From Bacteroidales bacterium (GTDB taxonomy: Bacteria; Bacteroidota; Bacteroidia; Bacteroidales; Tenuifilaceae), in NCBI GenBank assembly GCA_020636845.1, contig JACJXD010000002.1, forward strand, positions 372,001 to 436,000: a DNA stretch of 64,000 nt, in the 5' to 3' direction. Below, piece by piece: positions 53,694-62,606 of this stretch. The translations under genes were made by a program, and so were the position numbers. The first letter of the stretch is position 1, and each line of letters opens with the position of its first letter. Under the pieces are notes generated by a model that made no database searches, was not told the origin of the DNA, and saw only the letters and a list, made by a program, of their open reading frames with translations.

Positions 53694-55805
53694 ATGAAAA
53701 CGTTACAGTATTTAAAAATTGTTGCACTAATGATCCTCATAACAGGTAGCAGTGCGTGTAAGCACGAGAAGGTTACGAATGCTAAAGAGCCTTTAAAAAT
53801 TGATGTTTCCTTAACCGATGCAGAAAAATCGGCAGGAATTCTTACTCCGGAAATTCTCTGGAAGTTTGGCAGAATTGGCGATTTTGCATTATCGCCCGAC
53901 GGAAAGTTTGTTGCTTTTACGGTAGCATATTACAACTTGCAGGAAGATAGAGGTATTACAAACCTGTATGTTATGGAAACAAAAGGTGGCGAGCCTAAGA
54001 AGTTAACCGACGAAACAAGTTCGGAGTCGGCTCCGCAATGGTCGAATAACGGAGAGTACATTCGTTTTTTGTCCGATAAAAGCGGTTCGTCGCAAATTTG
54101 GCAGATTAAGCCCAATGGTGATGAGTTGGTTCAATTGTCTAGCATCGATGGCGATGTTAACGGCTTCAACTTTTCGCCCGATGGTACTAAGTTGGTTTAC
54201 TCTAAAGATGTAAAGGAAGTCGATCAGGCTTCCGATATTTATCCCGATATGCCAAAGGCAAACGTGCGTATTATTACCGATTTAATGTATCGCCATTGGA
54301 ACTACTGGGAAGATGGGAAGTTCGGGCATTTGTTTATTGCAGACTTTAACAACGGGAACATAGGCAATGCCATAGATATAAATGAAGGTGAAAAGTGGGA
54401 TACCCCAATGGCAACATCTTTTGATATGTCCGAAATTCAATGGAGCCCCGATGGTAGTAAAATTGTTTACGCATCCAAAAAGTTATACGGTAAAGAGTAT
54501 GCTTTAAGTACAAATGCTGATATTTACCTGTACGATTTGAACGAAAAAACAACAGTTGACCTAACAACGGACAACAAGGGTTACGACCGTTATCCGAAAT
54601 TTTCTCCTAAAGGCGATTTAATTAGTTGGGTAAGTCAGGAAACTCCGTTGTACGAATCCGACCAAAAGCGACTTTTTGTGTTAGACCTCAATACAAACAA
54701 AAAAACGTATCTTACAAAAGGGTTCGATCAGGATGTGGATTTTTACAGTTGGGGCGAAGACAATAACACAATCTTCTTTGTTAGTGGAGTAAAGGCTACT
54801 GTTCAACTTTACAAAATTAATGTTGAAACTACTGCCATAAACAAGTTAACCGAGGGTGTTCACGATTACATTGCTTGCCAAAAAGCGGGAGACGTTTTAC
54901 TTGCCGAGCAAATGAGCATGAGCATGGCTCCGGAACTTTTTACTATTGATGAAAATACAGGGGAGGCGACACAACTTACCTTTATTAATAAGGATATTTA
55001 TAACAACATCAAGATGGGTGAGGTTCGTGAGCGTTGGGTAAAAACCACCGATGGTAAGGAAATGCAAGTGTGGGTAATATTACCGCCTAACTTCGACGAA
55101 AGTAAAAAATATCCTGCCTTGCTGTACTGCGAGGGTGGTCCGCAAAGCACGGTAAGCCAGTTTTGGAGTTATCGCTGGAACTTTCAAATTATGGCTGCAA
55201 ACGGCTATGTTATTGTTGCTCCGAACAGACGGGGTTTGCCTTCGTTTGGACAGGAATGGAACCGTCAAATTTCCGGCGATTACAGCGGACAAAACATAAA
55301 GGACTATTTAAGCGCTATCGATAATGTTAAAAAGGAGCCTTGGGTTGATGAAAACAGGTTAGGATGTATAGGTGCAAGTTATGGCGGTTATTCGGTATTT
55401 TACTTAGCCGGACATCACCAACATCGCTTTAAAGCATTTATTGCCCATTGTGGAATGTATAATCTGGAATCGTTTTATCCGCAAACCGAAGAAACCTTCT
55501 TCCCAACATTCGATTTGGGCGGTGCTCCTTGGGATACCGATAATAAAGTGGCTCAGCGTAGCTATGCCAATTCGCCGCATAAATTTGTTAAGAACTGGGA
55601 TACGCCTATTATGATTGTTGTGGGAGAGCATGACTATAGAATTCCATATACGCAAAGCCTTGAGGCTTTTGGTGCTGCGCAGTTGCGTGGGATACCAAGT
55701 AAACTTTTATTCTTTCCTAACGAAACACACTTTGTTTCGAAACCTCAGGATGCAGTTGTTTGGCAACGTGAGTTTTTTGGATGGCTCGATAAGTGGTTAA
55801 AATAA
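53694..55805 (+). CDS. S9-family prolyl oligopeptidase-type dipeptidyl peptidase, lipoprotein
   Basis: 703 residues with lipobox SSAC. An N-terminal beta-propeller (about 50-440, repeated SPDG/SPKG motifs) covers a C-terminal alpha/beta hydrolase. Triad: Ser in GASYGGYS, Asp in VVGEHDYRIPY, His in NETHFVSKP. The overall look is of the DPP5/acylaminoacyl-peptidase group that removes dipeptides in the periplasm of peptide-fermenting Bacteroidota. Confidence 0.92.
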   Translation: MKTLQYLKIVALMILITGSSACKHEKVTNAKEPLKIDVSLTDAEKSAGILTPEILWKFGRIGDFALSPDGKFVAFTVAYYNLQEDRGITNLYVMETKGGEPKKLTDETSSESAPQWSNNGEYIRFLSDKSGSSQIWQIKPNGDELVQLSSIDGDVNGFNFSPDGTKLVYSKDVKEVDQASDIYPDMPKANVRIITDLMYRHWNYWEDGKFGHLFIADFNNGNIGNAIDINEGEKWDTPMATSFDMSEIQWSPDGSKIVYASKKLYGKEYALSTNADIYLYDLNEKTTVDLTTDNKGYDRYPKFSPKGDLISWVSQETPLYESDQKRLFVLDLNTNKKTYLTKGFDQDVDFYSWGEDNNTIFFVSGVKATVQLYKINVETTAINKLTEGVHDYIACQKAGDVLLAEQMSMSMAPELFTIDENTGEATQLTFINKDIYNNIKMGEVRERWVKTTDGKEMQVWVILPPNFDESKKYPALLYCEGGPQSTVSQFWSYRWNFQIMAANGYVIVAPNRRGLPSFGQEWNRQISGDYSGQNIKDYLSAIDNVKKEPWVDENRLGCIGASYGGYSVFYLAGHHQHRFKAFIAHCGMYNLESFYPQTEETFFPTFDLGGAPWDTDNKVAQRSYANSPHKFVKNWDTPIMIVVGEHDYRIPYTQSLEAFGAAQLRGIPSKLLFFPNETHFVSKPQDAVVWQREFFGWLDKWLK

Positions 55806-55818
55806 AAAATTCTTTACG

Positions 55819-55848
55819 CGCCCTGTTCAATTTGAGCAGGGCGTTTTT
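55819..55848 (+). terminator. intrinsic terminator after the S9 peptidase
   Basis: Arms CGCCCTG / CAGGGCG extended by TTCAA/TTGAG pairing, followed by five T. Confidence 0.9.
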
Positions 55849-55938
55849 GTATCTAAAAAAGTTTATTATCGTAAAATGCAATTTGATTTGAATTGATTTA
55901 TGCTGTTTATTTGTATGATATTTTGAAATAATAGCTAA

Positions 55939-57144
55939 ATGAATACAAAAGAAATTGAGGAAGAGGTTAAACGTGCATACCTCAATTACTTCGAAAGTTA
56001 CTCGAAACGTAAGTGGGACGATACTGTAAAATGTTTTTCGAAGTCGATTTCAATGGTAGGTACTGGTGTTGATGAGGTTGCCTACGATTCTAAGATTGTT
56101 AGAAGGCTTTTCCAGAGGGAATTTACTCAGGCTCCGAATCCAATTGATTATAACTTTAAAGAGTTAATAGTTTTTCCGCTTAGCGAATCCTTAGCATACC
56201 TTGTTGCTTTGGTTGATATGCGCTGTGCTTTATCGGATGGCGATTTTGAGTATTTAAATAACCGAACTACGGCGATAATGGTAAAAGAAGATGGAGAATG
56301 GAAGTTATTGCATGGGCATTGGTCGCAACCGGTAAATATTCAGCGTAAAGGAGAAAGCGTTCCGCTACGCGCTGTTATAGAAAAGAATAAATTTTTGGAG
56401 TCCGAAATCTCAAATAAAGAGTTTGAACTGGAAGAACAAAACGAAAGGTTGCAGCGCTTAAATAAGTCTATGGCAAAGCTTTTTTCCATAGTATCTCACG
56501 ATTTAAAAAGTCCTTTCAATGCTTTTTTGGGACTAACCGACCTTATGTTGTTGAATTTTGAGGAGGAGTTGGAGAACAAAAGTTATTTTAAAACTCGCTT
56601 ACAACTTTTAAATGAACTGTCTCATAATCTTTACGATTTAACCGAGAATTTGTTAAACTGGGCACAGAGTAATATACAAGAGTTAAAGGTTAACAAGCGA
56701 TTAATTCCAATAGATTTTCTCATTCAGAAGCAAGTTAATGCCTTAAGGGCTATGTGGATGAAAAAGGAAGTGGAATTTTCCGAAGATATAGAACATGAGT
56801 ATATGATAAGTACGGATCCCGATTTGTTAGGAATCGTGGTGCGGAACCTGCTTACAAATGCCATTAAATTCTCTTATCCAAAAGGGAAAATTATAATTAC
56901 GGGGAAACATGTTGGAAATTCTTTCAATATAACTTTTGCCGATCAGGGTGTGGGGATGGATGTAAATCAGGTTTCCAATCTTTTTAAAGGGTTAGAATCG
57001 AGTAGGGGAACTCAAAATGAGAAAGGAACGGGAGTTGGCCTTGCCACAGTTAAAACGTATTTATCTTTGTTAGGCGGCGAAATCTTTGTGACCTCGGAGT
57101 CGGGTAAGGGTTCCGAATTTACCATTAGCATTCCTAAGGAGTAA
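55939..57144 (+). CDS. soluble histidine kinase with NTF2-like sensor domain
   Basis: 401 residues, no transmembrane segment. Residues about 1-135 form a SnoaL/NTF2-like domain (YFESYSKRKWDDTVKCFS, DGEWKLLHGHWS), then a short coiled coil (about 145-180), HisKA with phospho-acceptor His187 in SIVSHDLKSPF, and HATPase_c with N-box NLLTNAIKFS, G1 DQGVGM and G2 GTGVGLA. No response regulator lies next to it. The CPBP protease gene begins 7 bases downstream. Confidence 0.9.
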   Translation: MNTKEIEEEVKRAYLNYFESYSKRKWDDTVKCFSKSISMVGTGVDEVAYDSKIVRRLFQREFTQAPNPIDYNFKELIVFPLSESLAYLVALVDMRCALSDGDFEYLNNRTTAIMVKEDGEWKLLHGHWSQPVNIQRKGESVPLRAVIEKNKFLESEISNKEFELEEQNERLQRLNKSMAKLFSIVSHDLKSPFNAFLGLTDLMLLNFEEELENKSYFKTRLQLLNELSHNLYDLTENLLNWAQSNIQELKVNKRLIPIDFLIQKQVNALRAMWMKKEVEFSEDIEHEYMISTDPDLLGIVVRNLLTNAIKFSYPKGKIIITGKHVGNSFNITFADQGVGMDVNQVSNLFKGLESSRGTQNEKGTGVGLATVKTYLSLLGGEIFVTSESGKGSEFTISIPKE

Positions 57145-57150
57145 GTAAGA

Positions 57151-57765
57151 ATGGCAATAGTCGAACTGGTAATAATTTTTATTGCGTTTCCGCTATTGTT
57201 CTATTTTGGAGTAGTTCCCGTGCCAAAGTTTATTCCATTGGTTGTTGCGTTTTTTTATGCGTTAATTTTTCTTCTTCGAAATAAAGGATTTACTAACCAA
57301 AGTTGGAAAATTAAGAATAGAAACTTGCTTAAGGGAATTTTATTAAGAACCCTGTTTTTTATTGGCGTTACATGGTTGTTGACCTTTCTGCTGTTGCCCG
57401 ATAGAATGTTCTTTTTGCCGAAGAAAAATTTAAAGCTATGGGTGGCCATTATGCTTTTTTACCCGATATGGTCGGCTTTTACACAAGAGGTAATTTTTCG
57501 CCCATTCTTTTTCCAACGATACGCGAAAATATTTAAAAGGGGAAAAATATTGATAGTTATAAATGGGTTGCTTTTCGGATTTATGCACATTATATTTCAC
57601 AACTGGATTGCAGTGGCGGGGGCTACGGTAATGGGACTCGTATGGGCATATACTTATTCTAAACACAATTCTTTGTTGGCGGTTTCCATTGAACATGCAC
57701 TGGTTGGCAACTGGATATACACTGTTGGATTTGGTTATTTTTTCTATGTTCCCGATTTTTATTGA
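57151..57765 (+). CDS. CPBP-family intramembrane metalloprotease-like protein
   Basis: 204 residues with about six helices. Motif 1 is QEVIFR (residues 112-117), where the family has E-E-x3-R: Gln replaces the first Glu while the second is kept. Motif 2 GFMHIIFHN (His146, His150) and motif 3 EHALVGN (His182) are present. Whether it is a protease or a related binder is uncertain. The 192 bases to the next gene carry a TAATTTTG (57884-57891) -7-like box only. Confidence 0.82.
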   Translation: MAIVELVIIFIAFPLLFYFGVVPVPKFIPLVVAFFYALIFLLRNKGFTNQSWKIKNRNLLKGILLRTLFFIGVTWLLTFLLLPDRMFFLPKKNLKLWVAIMLFYPIWSAFTQEVIFRPFFFQRYAKIFKRGKILIVINGLLFGFMHIIFHNWIAVAGATVMGLVWAYTYSKHNSLLAVSIEHALVGNWIYTVGFGYFFYVPDFY

Positions 57766-57957
57766 TGAAGTTAAAACAAAAAAGGCTTTTGTTTGATACG
57801 AACTTATCCTATGTACTTTCCTTTTGTTCTGCAAATATGCTTATTATTAGATGTATATTCTACATGATTTATTTCGTAATAATTAATTTTGCATATTGAC
57901 TTTGCGAATGGTAAAGTTGTATTTTAATGATGTTTATTTGCTAAAAACAAGGGAATA

Positions 57958-59406
57958 ATGAAAATTTCAAATTCAATTTTTATTGGTTTAGTGTCGCTTG
58001 CTTTAGTAGTAGGTGCTATAGGTTGTAAGAAGGATAAATCCATTCCAAGTTTAACAACGGTAGAGGTTACAAATATTGAGGCAACTTCTGCTACAAGCGG
58101 AGGAACACTAACGGACGATGGAGGGGCTACTGTTTTGTCGAAAGGAGTATGCTGGAGTGCACAGGAAAATCCAACGGTAGAAGACACAAAAACCGATGAA
58201 GGAAGCGGAAGTTCCAGTTTTACCAGTCAAATTGCAGGTTTAAGTGCCGGACAAACTTACCATGTAAGGGCGTATGCTACCAATTCCGAAGGAATTGCTT
58301 ATGGTAACGAATTGGTGTTTTCCACAAGTGCTACATTACCGGCAATAACAACAACCGAGGTTTCTTCGGTTACTAAAACTTCGGCGGTGAGCGGGGGAAA
58401 TGTTACTGGCGATGGTGGTTCGGAAGTTACCGCTCGCGGAATATGCTGGAATACTGCTACTAATCCAACGGTTGATAACTTTAAAACAACCGAAGGCAGC
58501 GGCGTTGGGTCGTTTAGCAGTACAATGGCAGAGTTAACTGCCGGTACAACGTACTATGTACGTTCCTATGCCACAAATTCTGTAGGAACTGTTTATGGTA
58601 ACGAGGTTTCTTTTACTACCGAATCCGACTTGCCCGATGTTACCGATAACGACAATATGATGTTGGGAAATCCTAGCGAGGCTGTTGCCAGCGAGGTTTA
58701 TGCCAACAACTATTTAATGGTGAAATCGCAGTATTGCCTATCGTACAACAACTCGAAGGAAACGATGAACTGGACAAGTTGGCATTTGTACTCGGGAGAT
58801 CTTGGTAGTGCTCCGCGTCAGAATGATTTTAGATCTGACGGAACCTTGCCATCTTCATGGTACCACGTTACATCGTCCGACTATCAGTATTCCACTTACG
58901 GATTCGACCGTGGACATATGTGTCCAAGTGCCGATAGAACGGCAACTGTAGCGGATAACTCCGCAACTTTCCTAATGACTAATATGATTCCTCAGGCTCC
59001 TAATAATAACCAGCAAACATGGGGCAACTTGGAAGACTATGAGCGCTCGTTAGTTGATAGCGGAAACGAACTTTATATTATTAGCGGCCCGTACGGACAA
59101 GGTGGAACAAGTTCGGTAGGAACCTTCGATGTGTTGGCTTCGGGTGTTGTTGTGCCAAGCCAAACATGGAAAATTATTGTGGTAATTTCTAATGGCGATA
59201 ACGATTTAAGCAGAATTACTACGTCAACTCGTGTAATTGCCGTAATAATGCCGAATACCCAAACTTGTAACCAGCACCCTTGGTCGTATTATAGGGTTAG
59301 CGTAGATTCTCTTGAATCTCTTACGGGGTACGATTTTTTATCGAATGTTCCTGCTGATATTCAAAATGTAATAGAGGCCAGTGTCGATAATGTTTCGGTA
59401 AAATAG
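57958..59406 (+). CDS. DNA/RNA non-specific endonuclease lipoprotein with two FN3-like repeats
   Basis: 482 residues with lipobox AIGC. Two ~92-residue Fn3-like repeats follow (about 36-123 and 130-218; GLSAGQTYHVRAYATNSEG against ELTAGTTYYVRSYATNSVG). The nuclease domain (about 240-460) has the DRGH motif (317-320), then Asn342, Asn350 and Glu359 in the family's N-x8-N/E pattern. Exported to the surface, it could scavenge nucleic acids or phosphate. Confidence 0.93.
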   Translation: MKISNSIFIGLVSLALVVGAIGCKKDKSIPSLTTVEVTNIEATSATSGGTLTDDGGATVLSKGVCWSAQENPTVEDTKTDEGSGSSSFTSQIAGLSAGQTYHVRAYATNSEGIAYGNELVFSTSATLPAITTTEVSSVTKTSAVSGGNVTGDGGSEVTARGICWNTATNPTVDNFKTTEGSGVGSFSSTMAELTAGTTYYVRSYATNSVGTVYGNEVSFTTESDLPDVTDNDNMMLGNPSEAVASEVYANNYLMVKSQYCLSYNNSKETMNWTSWHLYSGDLGSAPRQNDFRSDGTLPSSWYHVTSSDYQYSTYGFDRGHMCPSADRTATVADNSATFLMTNMIPQAPNNNQQTWGNLEDYERSLVDSGNELYIISGPYGQGGTSSVGTFDVLASGVVVPSQTWKIIVVISNGDNDLSRITTSTRVIAVIMPNTQTCNQHPWSYYRVSVDSLESLTGYDFLSNVPADIQNVIEASVDNVSVK

Positions 59407-59430
59407 TAGAAGCAATAAAGTAACAGTGTA

Positions 59431-59463
59431 AAGGATGTCTCGATGTTGGGACATCCTTTTTTG
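59431..59463 (+). terminator. intrinsic terminator after the endonuclease
   Basis: Arms AAGGATGTC / GACATCCTT, 10-base loop, then six T, ending at the stop of the S24 gene on the other strand. Confidence 0.9.
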
Positions 59464-59464
59464 T

Positions 59465-60262
59465 TTACAAATTGGTATTGTCCTTTAATTGTTCCAATTC
59501 GTTTTTTAAGTCCGATATGAGGTGTTGAATTTTGTTTTTTGCCACATCGTTAGCGTTGGGTAGTTGTGTGGATATATAGCCAACGGCTTTCCATATTTCA
59601 ATAATTTCGGACAGGTTTACTGTATAGGCCTTGTATTCCGGATTGTCGGACTTTAGCAGCAGTTGCTGATTGCTGTCTGCCTCCTTTTCAATACGTTTGT
59701 AAACAATGCCGTCGGTTTTTGTTATCACAATATATGGCTTGCCATATTCAATATCGCTCATGTCAGCAACGTACTCGCAAATTATGTAGGAACCCGAAGG
59801 TATTGGTTCCATGCTGTTGCCGCTGATTTGAAACACCCTGTATGTTCGGTTATTCTTAAACTCAGGCAGAGGTAAATCGAAAATAGGTAGGTTTTCAATA
59901 AATTCCGGATCGCTGTAGCCAACCGTGTAGCCTGCTGCCGCTTTTTGCGGAACCAGGGCAAAACGCTCTTCGTTCGAACTGTTTACCACGGTGGTCAAAA
60001 CCTTGAAGTTGTTAGCGTTGCTGTTGGAACTATTCAAGTTGATACCTGTTTCATCTTCCCACAACCTTGCATTTATTAGCGTATCCAGGTTAAGTCCAAA
60101 GTAGTTGGCAAGGAACTGTAGCAACTCGAGTTTTGGCAGAGCTCTGTCTTCTTCGTACGATCCTATTTTATATCGGCTTATACCCAGTTTCTTTGCCAAA
60201 TCGTCCTGTGTTAACCCGTGAGTTTTTCGCAAAAATTTAATATTCTTACCTACATTATCCAT
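59465..60262 (-). CDS. S24-family self-cleaving repressor (XRE HTH + LexA-like protease)
   Basis: 265 residues. The HTH of the Cro/C1 type (about 5-62; HGLTQDDLAKKLGIS) is joined by a linker to a LexA/UmuD-like S24 domain. The cleavage-type Ala110-Gly111 (KAAAGYT), nucleophile Ser150 (SGNSMEP) and general-base Lys189 (VYKRI) are all there. The chain ends in a charged helix. It should repress and, upon RecA filament formation, cleave itself. It is divergent from the DNA-repair radical-SAM cassette, with two matching operator dyads between them. It has no phage neighbours. Confidence 0.9.
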   Translation of the reverse strand: MDNVGKNIKFLRKTHGLTQDDLAKKLGISRYKIGSYEEDRALPKLELLQFLANYFGLNLDTLINARLWEDETGINLNSSNSNANNFKVLTTVVNSSNEERFALVPQKAAAGYTVGYSDPEFIENLPIFDLPLPEFKNNRTYRVFQISGNSMEPIPSGSYIICEYVADMSDIEYGKPYIVITKTDGIVYKRIEKEADSNQQLLLKSDNPEYKAYTVNLSEIIEIWKAVGYISTQLPNANDVAKNKIQHLISDLKNELEQLKDNTNL

Positions 60263-60293
60263 GATGAAATTTTTTACAAAGTAATAAATAAAT

Positions 60294-60310
60294 TACTAAA
60301 ATAATTAGTA
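60294..60310. promoter_or_regulatory. operator dyad O1
   Basis: TACTAA, five bases, TTAGTA: a perfect 17-base dyad, ending in the -7-like box TATTTTTG (60309-60316) ahead of the radical-SAM gene. It is a proposed site for the adjacent S24 repressor. Confidence 0.65.
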
Positions 60311-60315
60311 TTTTT

Positions 60316-60330
60316 GCTAAAAATATTAGC
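60316..60330. promoter_or_regulatory. operator dyad O2
   Basis: GCTAA, five bases, TTAGC: a perfect 15-base dyad with the same CTAA-N5-TTAG core as O1. The centres of O1 and O2 are 21 bases apart, two DNA turns. It lies between the -7-like box and the ATG at 60334. Confidence 0.68.
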
Positions 60331-60333
60331 AAT

Positions 60334-61605
60334 ATGCCAATTCCAATTGCCGAAAAGTTAAAAATACTTGCCGGTGCAGCAAAGTATGACGTTTCGTGCG
60401 CTTCGAGCGGAAGTAAGCGTACCAACAGCGCGCAGGGCTTTGGTAATGCTACGTACGGTGGAATTTGTCATAGTTTTACCGAGGATGGCAGGTGCATTTC
60501 GCTGCTAAAGGTGATGTTGACTAATTACTGCATTAACGATTGTGCTTATTGTATAAGTAGAAGCAGCAACGATATTCCTCGGGCAACTTTTACCGTAAAG
60601 GAGCTGGTGACGCTAACATCCGAATTTTATCGGCGGAATTACATCGAAGGCTTGTTTCTGAGTTCCGGAATACTTAAAAATGCCGATTACACCATGGAAC
60701 GAATGGTGGCTGTTGCCAAGGAGCTAAGGTTAAATGAGCATTACAACGGTTATATACATTTAAAAGCCATACCGGGTGCAAGTCGCAAGTTGATTCACGA
60801 GGCCGGCCTTTATGCCGACAGGCTTAGCGTGAACATGGAAATTGCTTCCGAGCCTAACCTTAAAATGCTGGCGCCGCAAAAGGATTATAACAGCATACTT
60901 ACTCCCATGCATGTAATTAAGGATGAGATTGTCCAAAATGCGGAGGAGCGAAGAAAGTTTCGCAGAGCCCCTCGTTTTTCGCCTGCGGGTCAAAGTACAC
61001 AGCTTATTATAGGTGCAACAAACGATACCGATTACCGGATATTAAATGTGGCTACAAATCTTTATAAAGGGCAGAATTTAAAAAGGGTTTACTATTCGGG
61101 ATACCTTCCCGTTAACTCTTACGACAATCGGCTTCCGGCAATTGTGTCGCCTCCGCTTAAAAGGGAAAACCGGCTTTACCAGGCCGATTGGCTGTTACGG
61201 TTTTACTATTTTTCCGTTGACGAAATCGTAAACCCTACACACCAACTTTTGGATTTGGATGTGGATCCCAAGTTGGCCTATGCGCTTCGAAATCCGCACC
61301 TGTTTCCCATCGATGTTAATACGGCAAGTTATGAGTTGCTACTCAGGGTACCGGGCATTGGCGTTAAATCGGCACAAATAATTGTGCGCGCTCGGAGGTA
61401 TCGAAAGCTTAACGTTACAAATCTTAAGAAGATAGGGGTGGTGCTTAAAAGAGCCCGGTACTTTATTGTTTGTAACGAGTTGCCGAATGTTACCATTCAG
61501 GACCTTAAGCCGGAAAGCGTAAAAAGGCAAATAATGCTAAGCGAGACTACTCCCAGGCGGACGAAAAAAGAGCTATATACACAGCTGGAATTGTTTCCGC
61601 ATTAG
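60334..61605 (+). CDS. radical-SAM protein of the putative DNA modification/repair cassette (TIGR03916-like)
   Basis: 423 residues. The [4Fe-4S] motif is NYCINDCAYC (Cys66, Cys70, Cys73). A TIM-barrel-like region follows, and near the C-terminus a helix-hairpin-helix (about 328-350, LLLRVPGIGVKSAQIIVRA in parts), which binds DNA. The pair with a DUF4130/TIGR03915-type protein is a known but uncharacterised module, sometimes with uracil-DNA glycosylase domains. The start is the ATG 4 bases after operator O2. The next gene starts 57 bases after this one. Confidence 0.88.
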   Translation: MPIPIAEKLKILAGAAKYDVSCASSGSKRTNSAQGFGNATYGGICHSFTEDGRCISLLKVMLTNYCINDCAYCISRSSNDIPRATFTVKELVTLTSEFYRRNYIEGLFLSSGILKNADYTMERMVAVAKELRLNEHYNGYIHLKAIPGASRKLIHEAGLYADRLSVNMEIASEPNLKMLAPQKDYNSILTPMHVIKDEIVQNAEERRKFRRAPRFSPAGQSTQLIIGATNDTDYRILNVATNLYKGQNLKRVYYSGYLPVNSYDNRLPAIVSPPLKRENRLYQADWLLRFYYFSVDEIVNPTHQLLDLDVDPKLAYALRNPHLFPIDVNTASYELLLRVPGIGVKSAQIIVRARRYRKLNVTNLKKIGVVLKRARYFIVCNELPNVTIQDLKPESVKRQIMLSETTPRRTKKELYTQLELFPH

Positions 61606-61661
61606 CATGGGCCGAGTTTAAACTGCCACCTCTAATTTGTACAGTATTAATAAGTTTTGCG

Positions 61662-62441
61662 ATGAATATTTTTTTATACGACGGAACATTCGAGGGATTT
61701 TTGTCGGCGGTATTCTATGCCTACGCAAGGAAAGTTTTCCCGGACAAAATTTGTGGAAACAACCTTTTTCAGAAGGATATGTTTGCCGAAGAGTTTACCG
61801 TTTACACCAACACGGAGTACGCTCAAAGAGTTTGGAACGGTATCGAAAAAAAAGCCTCGAAGTTTATTTGCCAAAAAGTATTCAGGGTGTTTCTGTCCGA
61901 AATGTCCGATGTGGAGATGCTACTTTTCGATTACATAAAGTTAACGCTTGGTTCTCGCTTCTCAATCGATGAGGATTACAGTAACAGCACGGTTTTGGAG
62001 TTTAATAACATTTACAAGAAGGTGACAAGGGAAGCCCAAAAGGTTGTTATGTTTGTTCGTTTTCAGAAGACGGCCGACGGTATTTACTTTGCCCCTTTTG
62101 ACCCGGCCTACAATGTGCTTTCCTTAACCATTAACCATTTTAAGGAACGTTTTGCCGATCAGCAGTGGGTTATTTACGACACCCGCCGAAATTACGGCTT
62201 TTACTACAATTTACACGATGTGGAGGAAGTTAGGATTAGCGATAGCAATATTAACTTTTTCACCGGAAAAGTTAATAAGGATGCTATGGACGACAGCGAG
62301 CTTAACTTTCAGGAAATATGGAACTGCTATTACCAATCGACCACCATTAAAGAGCGAAAAAATTTAAAGCTTCATAAACAGTTTTTACCCAAAAGATTTT
62401 GGAAGTACCTACCGGAAAAGAATTTTTTAGAGGATAGGTAG
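61662..62441 (+). CDS. DUF4130/TIGR03915-type putative DNA repair protein
   Basis: 259 residues. FLYDGTFEGFLSAVF opens the chain, and FVRFQKTADGIYFAPFDPAYNVL in parts and WVIYDTRRNYGFYY are marks of the partner of the radical-SAM protein. It has no recognisable catalytic motif and no UDG domain in this copy. The C-terminus is basic (KLHKQFLPKRFWKYL). Its exact role is unknown; co-regulation with the upstream gene is expected. Confidence 0.85.
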   Translation: MNIFLYDGTFEGFLSAVFYAYARKVFPDKICGNNLFQKDMFAEEFTVYTNTEYAQRVWNGIEKKASKFICQKVFRVFLSEMSDVEMLLFDYIKLTLGSRFSIDEDYSNSTVLEFNNIYKKVTREAQKVVMFVRFQKTADGIYFAPFDPAYNVLSLTINHFKERFADQQWVIYDTRRNYGFYYNLHDVEEVRISDSNINFFTGKVNKDAMDDSELNFQEIWNCYYQSTTIKERKNLKLHKQFLPKRFWKYLPEKNFLEDR

Positions 62442-62606
62442 AACTTGTAACTGTTTAATAGGGTTTGTTTAGTTGCAAGGATAAATAGGTCACCTAAAAA
62501 ATCTATTGATAAATAACGTTTTAGAAGTTGGTTACCCGAGTTGTCTTAATTTGTTTTTTTACGGTTTGGGTTATGCCTATGAACTATTTTGTTGGCAGTG
62601 GGTGTT

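Noticed and set aside
58050..58620. DNA tandem repeat within the endonuclease gene
   Set aside because: The two units are alike at the protein level (Fn3-like) but have diverged in DNA, so it is an old domain duplication.
59465..60262. S24 repressor as part of a prophage
   Set aside because: No integrase, structural or lysis gene is nearby, and its divergent partner is a DNA-repair gene.
60280..60297. Third operator AGTAAT-N6-ATTACT
   Set aside because: It lacks the CTAA/TTAG core, has a different spacing and overlaps O1; it is likely a by-product of A+T-rich sequence.
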